NCBI GenBank assembly: GCA_025350505.1
Contig: JANXXS010000207.1
Coordinates: 1-62,818, forward strand
Source: Burkholderiales bacterium
Lineage (GTDB): Bacteria; Pseudomonadota; Gammaproteobacteria; Burkholderiales; Burkholderiaceae_C
Direction of reading: 5' to 3'
Length of the DNA stretch: 62,818 bases
In this document: positions 15,137-23,867 of the stretch, piece by piece
How the letters are laid out: every line of letters begins with the position of its first letter
Position numbering within the stretch: the stretch's first letter is position 1
Program-made: the position numbers and the translations under genes
The notes under the pieces: generated by a model
Told to the model about the DNA's origin: nothing
The model's database searches: none
The model's input: only the letters and a program-made list of their open reading frames with translations

Positions 15137-16929
15137 TCCCTCTTCAGATACGCCGCCTCTTCGCTCGTCAAAGGCTCGAGCGAGGCCTTTTGCAGAATAT
15201 CACTGCACCGGTAACCGCCTCCGGGGTAGCGCGGTGCGGCAGGCTTGGTCTCGGCCGGCGGCTCGATGCGCGCGGGCTCTCTTCGCGCCTTTGCCGGCTC
15301 GACGACCACCGGCTTGGTCTCGCGAATCGGCGGCTCGACCACCGGCCGCGGCGGCTCGCGCCTCGGCTCGACGATGGCCGGCTTGACTTCGACGAACGGT
15401 GTCGACGCGGCGGCGCTCGCCGGTGCCGGGACGTCGATCCGCGTCGGCGGCGCGATCGGAATCGCGGCCGCGCTCGCGGAGGCGGTGGTCGGTGCCGGCG
15501 CCGACGCGACGACCGGCGCGGACGCGACCGGCAGGGCCGGGGGTGGCAGCACCGGGACGACGGCCGCAGAGGCTGCCGGTACCGCCGGTGTGGCACCGCC
15601 GTCGCCGCGCGGCTGCACCCAGAAGTACGCGCCAATGCCGAGGCCCGCTGCGACGAGCACCAGCGCCAAGCCGAGCATCGCGCCCTGACGCTTGCCTGCG
15701 ACCGCCGCCATCGGTGCGGCCGGGACGGGCTCGGGCAACGCTTGCCAGTCCGCTTCGTCGGGGTGCGGCGAAATCTGTGTCTGCAGCTCCGTTGGCGGCA
15801 TGGCCACATCGGCGCCTGCCTGCGTGGCGGGCATCAGCGGTTCGGGCGAACGGGCGAGCAGTTGCGTCGCCAGCACCGGCGTCAGCGTTCCGGGCACGGT
15901 CGAGTAGCCGCGCTCTTCGGTGGTGGCGAAGGCCTCGTGGCTCAGCGTGCCATAGCCGCTCGACGGCGGCGCCGGCGCGACGGCGGGCAAGTCGGCGTCC
16001 AGCAGAGCGCGGAACTGTGCCTCGCTCTGCGGCCGGTCCTGCGGCTTGACGGCGAGCGCCGCGTCGATCGCGCGCAGAAAGGCGTCGCCATAGCGTCCGG
16101 CCACGGTCCGGGAGAGCGGCTCGAGCCGGTCGTCCATGAGCCGCTCGACCGACGACATCGGCGTCTTGCCGGTGATCGCGTAGTAGACGACGCAGGCCAA
16201 CGCATAGATGTCGGTCCAGGCGCCCTGCGACATCGACGCGACGTCGCCGTATTGCTCGATGGGCGCATACCCCGGCTTCAGCACCACCGTCAGGGCATGC
16301 GTCATGTCGCCGATGACGCGCCGTGCGGCGCCGAAGTCGAGCAGCAGCGGGCCGGCCGAGGTGAGCAGGATGTTGTCGGGCGCGATGTCGCGGTGAAAGC
16401 ATTGCGCGGCATGCATCACTGTCAGCGCGTCGAGCAGCGGATTCAGCCAGGCGCGCAACTCGGCTTCGCTCGGCACGTGGCCGAGCTCGGCCAGCGCCGC
16501 CTTCAGGGTCGGCCCCTCGTAGAAGGGCATGGCCATATAAGCGGTGCCGTTCTCTTCCCAGAACCGGTAGACCTTGACCAGCGAGGGGTGGTCGAATCTG
16601 GCAAGCAGACGCGCCTCGTTGACGAAGCTCTTCAACCCGGCCTTGAAGGTATCGAGATGACGCTCGGACTTGACGACGATGGCCGACGAGCCGGCCACCC
16701 GCGAGGCCATCGAGGCCGGCATGTATTCCTTGATCGCCACCTTGCGCTGCAGCGAATGGTCCCAGGCGAGGTAGACGATGCCGAAACCGCCTTCGCCGAT
16801 CAGCCCGTTGATCTCGTAGTCGCGCAGGAAGGTGCCGATCGGCAACGTGTGGCCGAGCGGCGCCGATGCCGACCGCTGCGAGCGCGGTCGGATGATGGTT
16901 CGCTCTTCGTCGTCGTCAGGCGCGCTCAT
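15127..16929 (-). CDS. Membrane Ser/Thr protein kinase (active-site intact, module 1)
   Basis: GEGGFGIVYLAWDHSLQRKVAIKEYMPAS...HAAQCFHRDIAPDNILLTSAGPLLLDFGAAR...TDIYALACVVYYAITG; TM segment AMLGLALVLVAAGLGIGAYFWV; Pro/Ala-rich linker; C-terminal YRCSDILQKASLEPLTSEEAAYLKRECR. Confidence 0.93.
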   Translation of the reverse strand: MSAPDDDEERTIIRPRSQRSASAPLGHTLPIGTFLRDYEINGLIGEGGFGIVYLAWDHSLQRKVAIKEYMPASMASRVAGSSAIVVKSERHLDTFKAGLKSFVNEARLLARFDHPSLVKVYRFWEENGTAYMAMPFYEGPTLKAALAELGHVPSEAELRAWLNPLLDALTVMHAAQCFHRDIAPDNILLTSAGPLLLDFGAARRVIGDMTHALTVVLKPGYAPIEQYGDVASMSQGAWTDIYALACVVYYAITGKTPMSSVERLMDDRLEPLSRTVAGRYGDAFLRAIDAALAVKPQDRPQSEAQFRALLDADLPAVAPAPPSSGYGTLSHEAFATTEERGYSTVPGTLTPVLATQLLARSPEPLMPATQAGADVAMPPTELQTQISPHPDEADWQALPEPVPAAPMAAVAGKRQGAMLGLALVLVAAGLGIGAYFWVQPRGDGGATPAVPAASAAVVPVLPPPALPVASAPVVASAPAPTTASASAAAIPIAPPTRIDVPAPASAAASTPFVEVKPAIVEPRREPPRPVVEPPIRETKPVVVEPAKARREPARIEPPAETKPAAPRYPGGGYRCSDILQKASLEPLTSEEAAYLKRECR

Positions 16930-16982
16930 TCCGTGACCCTAGACCGTTCGGCGCTTTCCGCCAAGCGGGATCGGCCGGGTCA

Positions 16983-18194
16983 TCAGCGGGGGCAAGGCAC
17001 GATCTTGAACTCGACCCGCCGGTCGAGCACGTCGAAGCCGTTGTCGGTGCCGCTGCCGACGATGTTCTGGCGAAATCCCATGCCTTCGACCTGGGTCCGG
17101 GTCGCCAGCACCGGCTGCTCGTTAGTGAGCCGCTGCCGGATCGTCGATGCGCGTTTGAGCGAGAGTGCGTCGTTGACGGAGGCCGGTCCGCTCTTGCTGG
17201 TGTGGCCGACGACCTTCATGCAGCTACCGGCGGAGGCCACGCCGCGCGCGATCTGGCGCAGCCACATCTGGTAGGCGCCGCTGATCTTCGGATCGGACCA
17301 GAACTCGACGCTGCCCGGGTTGAAGAGGAACTTGACGCCGAGCTCGTTGTAGGCGATGCCGAGCGAGACGATGCGGCCGAACGACTGCTCGGCCTCGGCG
17401 GTATGGCCCAGCTTCATGTTGGTGAGGTAGAGGCCGCTTTCCGCGCGCAGCTGCTGCCCCTGCGGCGTCGCCAGCGCGGTCTGGTACTGGCCGAGCGCGT
17501 CCTGGTAGCGCTCGGCGTTGTAGAGGGTCGTCGCCTCCGTGATCACGGTGCCGACGCCGATCCGCTCCATGTAGTACGGGTCGGCACGCTGACCGGGCGG
17601 TGTCGATGTCGTCCGCGCATAGCCTTCGACGACCTTGTCCTTGATCAGGACCGGGCTGTCCTTGTAGTAGCGCGACGGCGTGGCGTCGAGGTTTTCCTCG
17701 CGCGCGAGTGCCGATGCCTGGGCGACGACCAGGCCGCTGCGAATGTCGGTGAGGGCCAGGCTGAGGCGCACCGTCGGCTTGGCCTCGGTGGTGACGCGCG
17801 TCATCGTCCCGGTCAGCAGGTATTGCGCCTTCGACAGGTTGGCGGCCTGGAAGGGCAGAAACTGGAACTGCGGAAACCTGGCGGCCATGCGCTGCGTGAC
17901 CCGCCGCTCGAACAGCAGTGTCGTTTCGGTCTGCTGGCCGGTGATCATGTCGAGCATCGGGTCGAGCACGATGCCGCGCCGCGGCGCATTCGCGTCGGGT
18001 GTGCTCAGCGTCGATTCGATCCGGGCCAGGAAGGACGGCAGCTTTCCGGTCTGCGCGACCAGGTTGTCGGTGGCGTCGGCGGCCGCCTTTTCAAAAGACT
18101 GCGGCTCCGACGAGGAGCAGGCGGCGAGCAGCGCTATCAACGCCACGCCGAGCAAGGCGGCGAGGCGGCCGCGGACGAGGGCGGAGGCCTTCAT
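16983..18194 (-). CDS. OmpA-domain lipoprotein (module 2, paralog of 13910-15136)
   Basis: MKASALVRGRLAALLGVALIALLAACSSSEP lipobox; CMKVVGHTSKSGPASVNDALSLKRASTIRQRL...GMGFRQNIVGSGTDNGFDVLDRRVEFKIVPC. Confidence 0.87.
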   Translation of the reverse strand: MKASALVRGRLAALLGVALIALLAACSSSEPQSFEKAAADATDNLVAQTGKLPSFLARIESTLSTPDANAPRRGIVLDPMLDMITGQQTETTLLFERRVTQRMAARFPQFQFLPFQAANLSKAQYLLTGTMTRVTTEAKPTVRLSLALTDIRSGLVVAQASALAREENLDATPSRYYKDSPVLIKDKVVEGYARTTSTPPGQRADPYYMERIGVGTVITEATTLYNAERYQDALGQYQTALATPQGQQLRAESGLYLTNMKLGHTAEAEQSFGRIVSLGIAYNELGVKFLFNPGSVEFWSDPKISGAYQMWLRQIARGVASAGSCMKVVGHTSKSGPASVNDALSLKRASTIRQRLTNEQPVLATRTQVEGMGFRQNIVGSGTDNGFDVLDRRVEFKIVPCPR

Positions 18195-19936
18195 TTGCAC
18201 TCCCTTTTGAAAAAGTTGGTTTCGGCCGCGGTGATGCGTTCGAGCGAGGCCTTCTGCAGGATCTCGGTGCAGCGCGCCAGGCGTTCGGCGGCGTTCGCCG
18301 GCGGCGAAAGATCTTCCGGCGCGGGTACCGCCACCGGCGCGGCGCCCGCCGGGCCGGCACGCGCAACCGGCGGCGTGGCGATGGGCGTCGACGCCATCGT
18401 CGCAGGCACCGGCGGCGAAGCGACGGTGGCGCCGGGTCCGGCCGGCGCCTGGCGCGAGGCCAGGGTCGAGGGCGCCGACGCCGGCCGCGGGCTCGGTGCG
18501 GTGCGGCTGTCGGTGGCGACCGGTGTCGTCGGCACGGTCGCAGCGATCGTTTCCGGCGTGGCGGCCGCCGAGGCCGAAGGCGCGGGTGCGGTGCTGACCG
18601 CCGTCGTGGCGACCGGGTGGCCGGTCTGGCGGGCGTAGAACTGCAGCGCCAGCGCGGCGATGCCGATCAGCGCCCCGGTGCCGGCAACGAGGCCGTACAG
18701 CGCCCGCTTGCCGAAGAGGCGGCGCACCGCGTCCCGGCGCAGCCACGACGGCGAGCCGGCGGCCGAGCGCGGCGGCACGCTGTCGCCGCCCGTGTGCGCC
18801 GGCGCCTTGACGCGCTCGCCGGGCGTCGTTCGCAGCACCGCCGCGGCGGTCGTCGCCGGCCGGGCACCCGGCTTTGCGGCGCTGTCGCCCGCCGGCATCA
18901 GGGGCCGATCAGGAACGGTGATCTCGCGCTCGCCCGGGCGGTTGCCGACAAAGGGCTCGTGCATCAGATCGCGTGGCGGCGCCAGTTCGAGCGGCTCGGT
19001 CGCGTCGATGTCGCCCATCAGCGATCTGAACTGGAGGTGGTCGCGCGGCCGGCGCTCCGGCTCGACCGCCAAGGCCGCGTCGATGGCGGCCAGGAAGCTC
19101 TCGCTGTACAGGCCCGCGGCGATCGTCGAGAGCGGCTGGACGTGGTCTTCGGCGAGACGGTCCGCGGCCGGCGCCGGCGGGCTGCCTGTGATCGCGGCGT
19201 AGACGACGGCGGCCAGTGCATACAGGTCGGTCCATGCGCCACGTGTCGTTTCGGCGGCGCTGCCGTACTGCTCGATCGCCGCGAAGCCCGGCTTGAGGGC
19301 GGCGGCGGGCGTGTGGTCGAGCGCGGCGATCGTGTGCTCGGCGGCGCCGAAGCCGAACAACACCGGGCCGATCGGCGTCAGCACGATGCCGTCGGGGCCG
19401 ATGTTCTGGTGCCAGAGATGGCCTTCATGCAGCAACGTGACGGCGTTGAGGATCGGCTTCAGCCAGGCGCGAAGCTCGGCCTCGCTGGGCACATGGCCGA
19501 GCTCGGCAAGCGCGGCCTTGAGCGTCGGTCCTTCATAGAACGGCATGACCATGTAGGCGGTGCCGTTCTCTTCCCAGAACCGGTAGACCTTGACCAGCGA
19601 GGGGTGGTCGAAGCGGGCGAGCAGACGCGCCTCGTTGACGAAGCTCTTCAGGCCGGCCCTGAAGACGTCGTGCTGGCGTTCCGAACGGACCACGACCGGC
19701 AGCGCGCCCTCGGCCCGCCCCGCCATCGAGGCCGGCATGTATTCCTTGATCGCCACCTTGCGCTGCAGCGAATGGTCCCAGGCGAGGTAGACGATGCCGA
19801 AACCGCCTTCGCCGATCAGTCCGGTGATCTCGTAGTCGCGCAGGTAGGTGCCGGCCGGCAAGGCGTGCCCGTACGGACGCCGAGCACCGAGTGGCTCTCC
19901 TGGATCGTCGATCGCGTGTGCCGGGTTCATCACCAT
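18191..19936 (-). CDS. Membrane pseudokinase (Ser/Thr kinase-like, catalytic residues lost; module 2)
   Basis: GEGGFGIVYLAWDHSLQRKVAIKEYMPAS conserved, but HRDIAPDN -> HQNIGPDG and DFG -> GFG; TM ALYGLVAGTGALIGIAALALQFY; C-terminal ARCTEILQKASLERITAAETNFFKRECK. ATGA overlap with the OmpA gene. Confidence 0.88.
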   Translation of the reverse strand: MVMNPAHAIDDPGEPLGARRPYGHALPAGTYLRDYEITGLIGEGGFGIVYLAWDHSLQRKVAIKEYMPASMAGRAEGALPVVVRSERQHDVFRAGLKSFVNEARLLARFDHPSLVKVYRFWEENGTAYMVMPFYEGPTLKAALAELGHVPSEAELRAWLKPILNAVTLLHEGHLWHQNIGPDGIVLTPIGPVLFGFGAAEHTIAALDHTPAAALKPGFAAIEQYGSAAETTRGAWTDLYALAAVVYAAITGSPPAPAADRLAEDHVQPLSTIAAGLYSESFLAAIDAALAVEPERRPRDHLQFRSLMGDIDATEPLELAPPRDLMHEPFVGNRPGEREITVPDRPLMPAGDSAAKPGARPATTAAAVLRTTPGERVKAPAHTGGDSVPPRSAAGSPSWLRRDAVRRLFGKRALYGLVAGTGALIGIAALALQFYARQTGHPVATTAVSTAPAPSASAAATPETIAATVPTTPVATDSRTAPSPRPASAPSTLASRQAPAGPGATVASPPVPATMASTPIATPPVARAGPAGAAPVAVPAPEDLSPPANAAERLARCTEILQKASLERITAAETNFFKRECK

Positions 19937-20092
19937 GCGCGTGCGCTGGCTCCTGCCAGTGGGTTGGCGCCGTGCCGGCCCGGCTGGCGCGAGCGCCGAT
20001 GCCGCCGTGCCGAGCGAGCCCGTGATTGTCACGCCTCGGGCCCCCGCCGGCGCCGGGCGCGGCGCCAGACGCAACGAACTAAGTCACGCGAT

Positions 20093-20605
20093 TCAGCCGG
20101 GCGGCGGCGCGGTCGCACGGCGCTGGTAGAAGCCGACCCCTTCCATGGACAGCACGACCTCGCCGTTCTGGTTGATGACCTCGGACTTCATGCGCACCAG
20201 GCCGACCATCGGCCGACTGGCGAGCGGGCGCGACTCGAGAACGGTGCTGCGCATCCTCAGCACATCGCCGGGGAAGACCGGCGTTGGCCAGACCAGATGG
20301 TCGATGCCGGGCGATCCGAGGCTGGCCGCGTGCAGCAGATAGGCGTCGCACATCATGCGCATCGCCATCGCACAGGTGTGCCAGCCGCTCGCGGCGAGCC
20401 GGCCGAACAGCGCACCGGCAGCGGCGGTGTCGTCGAGATGAAAGGGCTGCGGATCGAACTGGCGCGCGAAATCGAGCACCGCCTCGCGTGTCACTTCGTA
20501 GTGACCGAACTCGCGCGTGTCGCCGACGACGAAGTCCTCCCAGTGGAGCCGGGCGGAGGCGGCGGGCGGATCGATGTCGTTCAGGGTAGAGGGTGCGGCG
20601 GCCAT
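20093..20605 (-). CDS. MaoC family dehydratase
   Basis: HWEDFVVGDTREFGHYEVTREAVLDFARQFDPQPFHLDDTAA...GLAASGWHTCA-like hot-dog motif...PVFPGDVLRMRSTVLESRPLASRPMVGLVRMKSEVINQNGEVVLSMEG. Confidence 0.9.
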   Translation of the reverse strand: MAAAPSTLNDIDPPAASARLHWEDFVVGDTREFGHYEVTREAVLDFARQFDPQPFHLDDTAAAGALFGRLAASGWHTCAMAMRMMCDAYLLHAASLGSPGIDHLVWPTPVFPGDVLRMRSTVLESRPLASRPMVGLVRMKSEVINQNGEVVLSMEGVGFYQRRATAPPPG

Positions 20606-20691
20606 GCCCTCAGGATAGCGGCCCGCCGACCGTCACGGTCGGCGCCCGACGCGGCCGCCAGGGCCGGCCGCGTCGATTCCGCGCGAGCGCC

Positions 20692-20973
20692 TCAGGTGCC
20701 GAAGAAGTGGCGGAACACGTCGGGCTCGTTGACCTCGCGGATGGCGAGGCCGTCGACCGGCTCGCGGAACGGTTGCGAGGGCACGCTGCTGTCGAGACCG
20801 GCCGGGCGGGTGCTGTCCCACGGCCGCGTCGTCGCCGCGACGATGCGCTGCGCCAGCGATCCGGCCAGCGATGGCAGCTCTTCCCACTCGATCGCTCCGG
20901 CCGGCGCCGCGGGCCGATAGGCGCGCGACTGGTAGGCAGGCGAGAAATGCATGGTGGAAGGGGCGTGGCGCAT
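20692..20973 (-). CDS. Small hypothetical protein (93 aa)
   Basis: Plausible ORF in otherwise empty space; no recognised domain. Confidence 0.4.
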   Translation of the reverse strand: MRHAPSTMHFSPAYQSRAYRPAAPAGAIEWEELPSLAGSLAQRIVAATTRPWDSTRPAGLDSSVPSQPFREPVDGLAIREVNEPDVFRHFFGT

Positions 20974-21168
20974 GGTGATCGCTCCGTTTTCGGACTGGTC
21001 GTCACCTTATCGGCCGCGCCGCGCCGGCGGTGCGCGAAACAGCGGCCAGGTTCCGGTGCAGATCGGCGCGCGGTCGCCTTGCCACGGCCGGCGCGTGATC
21101 TTGTACCGGCGCGCTCTGCGCATGCGCACTCGCCGTGCGCCGAGGTCGACAAGCGGCTTTCAAACGAA

Positions 21169-21195
21169 AGCCCGGTCAGGCGACCCGACCGGGCT
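21169..21195 (-). terminator. Rho-independent-like hairpin downstream of pentaMXKDX gene
   Basis: AGCCCGGTC-aggcgacc-... loop ...-GACCGGGCT 9-bp stem; on the minus strand followed by TTTCGTTT. Confidence 0.6.
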
Positions 21196-21222
21196 GCAGG
21201 ACGGCTTTGTCTCGTCGCCGGC

Positions 21223-21501
21223 CTACTTCTTCATCGGCTCGTCCTTCTTCATCATCGCGTCCTTCTTCATCATCTCGTCGCACATGGCGTCTTTCTTCAT
21301 CATGGCGTCGTCCTTCTTCATGCCGTCCTTCTTGGCCATCGCCATGTGGTCCTTGCAATCCTGCATGGACATTTCCTTTTTCATCATGCCGTCCTGGGCC
21401 ATCGGCGCCGAGGCGCTTTTTTCCGTGTGACTGGCGGCGGCCGCGTTGCCGGCGACCAGGGTCATGCAGGAACACATCAAGAGGGCGACGAGTGATTTCA
21501 T
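21223..21501 (-). CDS. Pentapeptide MXKDX repeat protein
   Basis: Signal peptide MKSLVALLMCSCMTLVAGNAAAA then AMAKKDGMKKDDAMMKKDAMCDEMMKKDAMMKKDEPMKK; repeated MxKKD units. Confidence 0.88.
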   Translation of the reverse strand: MKSLVALLMCSCMTLVAGNAAAASHTEKSASAPMAQDGMMKKEMSMQDCKDHMAMAKKDGMKKDDAMMKKDAMCDEMMKKDAMMKKDEPMKK

Positions 21502-21585
21502 GGGCAGCTCCGGGTGGGATGTAGAGGGGATGCGCGAATCGCGGCCGAAGGGCCACGTCAGCTTGTCGCCGCCCGGCGAGGATCC

Positions 21586-22587
21586 TTACAACGCGCCCTT
21601 CGAAGCCACGGCCTGGCGCAGATCGGCCAGCCAGGCCGCATAGGCGGCCTCCTTGTCCTCGGGCTCCATGCGCAAGAGCGCCGAGGGATGCAGCGCGATG
21701 AGCACGCGTCGCCCATCGGCGCGCTTCAGCCACTGACCGCGCGAGCGCGTGACCGCGACGGCGAAGCCCATCAGCTGGCGCGCCGCCGTCGCGCCGAGCG
21801 CGACCAATGCTTCGGGATCGACCAGCGCGATCTCCGTTTCCAGCCAGTGCAGGCAGGCGGCCGCCTCTTCCTGCGCCGGCGTCTTGTGGATGCGCCGCTT
21901 GCCGCGCAGCTCGAACTTGAAATGCTTGACGGCGTTGCCGATGTAGACAGTGCGGCGATCGATGCCGAGCTCGGCCAGGGCGCGGCTGAACAGCTGGCCG
22001 GCAGGACCGACGAAAGGACGGCCTTGCAGGTCTTCCTGGTCGCCGGGTTGCTCGCCGACGAACATCAGCCGGGCATGGCGCGGGCCCTCGCCCGGCACGG
22101 CCTGGGTCGCGTGCTCGCCGATCGGGCACTCGCGGCAGCGCTCGAGGGCGACGCGCAGCGCGAGCAGCGAGCGCGGCGCCTCGCCGCCGTCGGCCGACTT
22201 GACCATGTCGTCGTGTACTTCCCTGGCCATCTCCCGCGCCCGCACCCAATCGGCATCGCCCGGATCGTGGCGCAGGCCGGGCTCGGTCTGCAGGCGCCAG
22301 AGCAGTCGATAGAGCAGATCGAAGCGGCCAGCGTCGCGATGCAGGACCACCTGCTCGCACAAGGGCATGAAAGCCGCGGGCACGTGCAGGGCGCGCGCGA
22401 ACGGCGGCGTGGCCGAAGGCGGCGGCCCGGCGCCGGCGTCCAGCGCCTCGGCGGCCTCGCCCCCCGTGCGCCAGCGGACCCGCCCGGGCTCGACCTGCTC
22501 CGCCCAGAGCGCGCGGCAGGCGCGCCGAAAGCCCTCGAGGTCGGCGCCGCCGGCCAGCGTCACGGTCCGAGGCACGCCCGCTTCCAC
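21586..22587 (-). CDS. UdgX-type uracil-DNA binding/glycosylase with shortened N-terminal DUF4130-like region
   Basis: RLMFVGEQPGDQEDLQGRPFVGPAGQLFSRALAELGIDR...VKHFKFELRGKRRIHKTP (KRRIH signature)...HPSALLRM; N-part resembles DUF4130 (ALHVPAAFMPLCEQVVLHRDAGRFDLLYRLLWRLQTEPGLRHDPGDADWVRAREMAREVHDDM). Confidence 0.88.
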   Translation of the reverse strand: MEAGVPRTVTLAGGADLEGFRRACRALWAEQVEPGRVRWRTGGEAAEALDAGAGPPPSATPPFARALHVPAAFMPLCEQVVLHRDAGRFDLLYRLLWRLQTEPGLRHDPGDADWVRAREMAREVHDDMVKSADGGEAPRSLLALRVALERCRECPIGEHATQAVPGEGPRHARLMFVGEQPGDQEDLQGRPFVGPAGQLFSRALAELGIDRRTVYIGNAVKHFKFELRGKRRIHKTPAQEEAAACLHWLETEIALVDPEALVALGATAARQLMGFAVAVTRSRGQWLKRADGRRVLIALHPSALLRMEPEDKEAAYAAWLADLRQAVASKGAL

Positions 22588-22591
22588 GGTC

Positions 22592-23785
22592 TCAGGCGGG
22601 CACGTTGAAGACCTGCCGCAGGTAGGCGAGAAAGGTCTCGTCGTCGCAGAGCAGCTTGCCCGGGCTGTCTGAGAGCTTGGCCACCGGCTGGCGGTTGGCG
22701 TGGGTCAGCTTCATGACAATGTGCAGCGTCCTCAGGCCCATGTCGTTGGTGATGTTGGTGCCGATGCCGAAGCCGAGCATGGTCCGGTCGGCGAAGTGGC
22801 GGTAGAGGGCGAACGACTTCTCGAAGTCGAGTCCGTCGGAGAAGACGAGGCGCTTGGTTTTCGGATCGATGCGCAGCTTCTCGTAGTGGGCGAGCGCCTT
22901 CTCGCCCCAGACGAAAGGGTCGCCCGAGTCGTGGCGCAGCCCGTCGAAGAGCTTGGCGAAGTAGAGGTCGAAGTCGGCGAGAAAGGCATCCATGCCGACC
23001 ACGTCGGTCAGCGCAATGCCGAGGTCGCCGCGGTATTCCTGGACCCAGCTTTCCAGGGCTGCGCGCTGGAAGTCGCGGAGGCGGACGCCGAGCGTCTGGA
23101 AGGTCTGCAGGTACTCGTGCGCCATGGTGCCGATCGGCACCAGGCCGAGGTCGCGCGCGTAAAGCACGTCGGAGGCGCCTTTGAAGAACTGCGGTACCTC
23201 GCGTTTCAAGGTCGTCAGCACCTCGCGGTGCCACTCGCCCGAAAAGCGCCGGCGCACGCCGAAATCGAAGAACTCGAACGGGTTGAGGCGCTTGGGCTCC
23301 TTCTCGAACTCGCGCAGCCGCTCGATCTTGGCGCTGAGACGGCGCCGCCCTTCGGCCCAGGCTTCGCGCCGGTCGAAGCGTCGAAAGTAGAGCTCGTTGA
23401 CGATCGCCAGCACGAAGATCTCGAAGGCCATGACGTGCACCTGCGGGCCGTTGGCGACGATCTCGAGTCCCTTGCCGTCGGCGGCGGCGCGGGCGACGAT
23501 GAAGTCGCGCTGGAAGCGGAAGATGCGAAGGAAGTCGACGAAGTCGGAGCGGATGAAGCGCAGGCTCGCCAGGTGCGCGAGCTCGCTGCCGCGAAACGAG
23601 AGCGCACACAGCGCATCGAGCTCGCGATCGATCTCGGGCAGCAACTCGGCGAGCGGATAGGCCGGCGTGTTGCGGCAGACGAAGGTGTACTCGGCCTGCG
23701 TCTGCGGATGCCGATGCAGCATCGCCTGCCACATCGTGAACTTGTACAGGTCGGTGTCGAGCAGGCTGGTGATGACGGGCTGCAT
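22592..23785 (-). CDS. pncB: Nicotinate phosphoribosyltransferase
   Basis: [39 protein letters not shown]...[12 protein letters not shown]...; full-length PncB. Confidence 0.96.
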   Translation of the reverse strand: MQPVITSLLDTDLYKFTMWQAMLHRHPQTQAEYTFVCRNTPAYPLAELLPEIDRELDALCALSFRGSELAHLASLRFIRSDFVDFLRIFRFQRDFIVARAAADGKGLEIVANGPQVHVMAFEIFVLAIVNELYFRRFDRREAWAEGRRRLSAKIERLREFEKEPKRLNPFEFFDFGVRRRFSGEWHREVLTTLKREVPQFFKGASDVLYARDLGLVPIGTMAHEYLQTFQTLGVRLRDFQRAALESWVQEYRGDLGIALTDVVGMDAFLADFDLYFAKLFDGLRHDSGDPFVWGEKALAHYEKLRIDPKTKRLVFSDGLDFEKSFALYRHFADRTMLGFGIGTNITNDMGLRTLHIVMKLTHANRQPVAKLSDSPGKLLCDDETFLAYLRQVFNVPA

Positions 23786-23867
23786 CGGCGCTTTCGTCGC
23801 TGTCGGTGTCGGACGATAGCAAGAGCGCGATGGCCCGGCGCGGCCCGCGGCCGAGCGCGGCCCGCGG

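Noticed and set aside
15190-17274. 694-aa plus-strand ORF across kinase 1 and the OmpA gene
   Set aside because: Arg/Gly/Asp-rich shadow frame crossing two real genes on the other strand.
17999-20920. 973-aa plus-strand ORF over the second kinase module
   Set aside because: Antisense shadow ORF; no recognisable domain and arginine-rich stretches.
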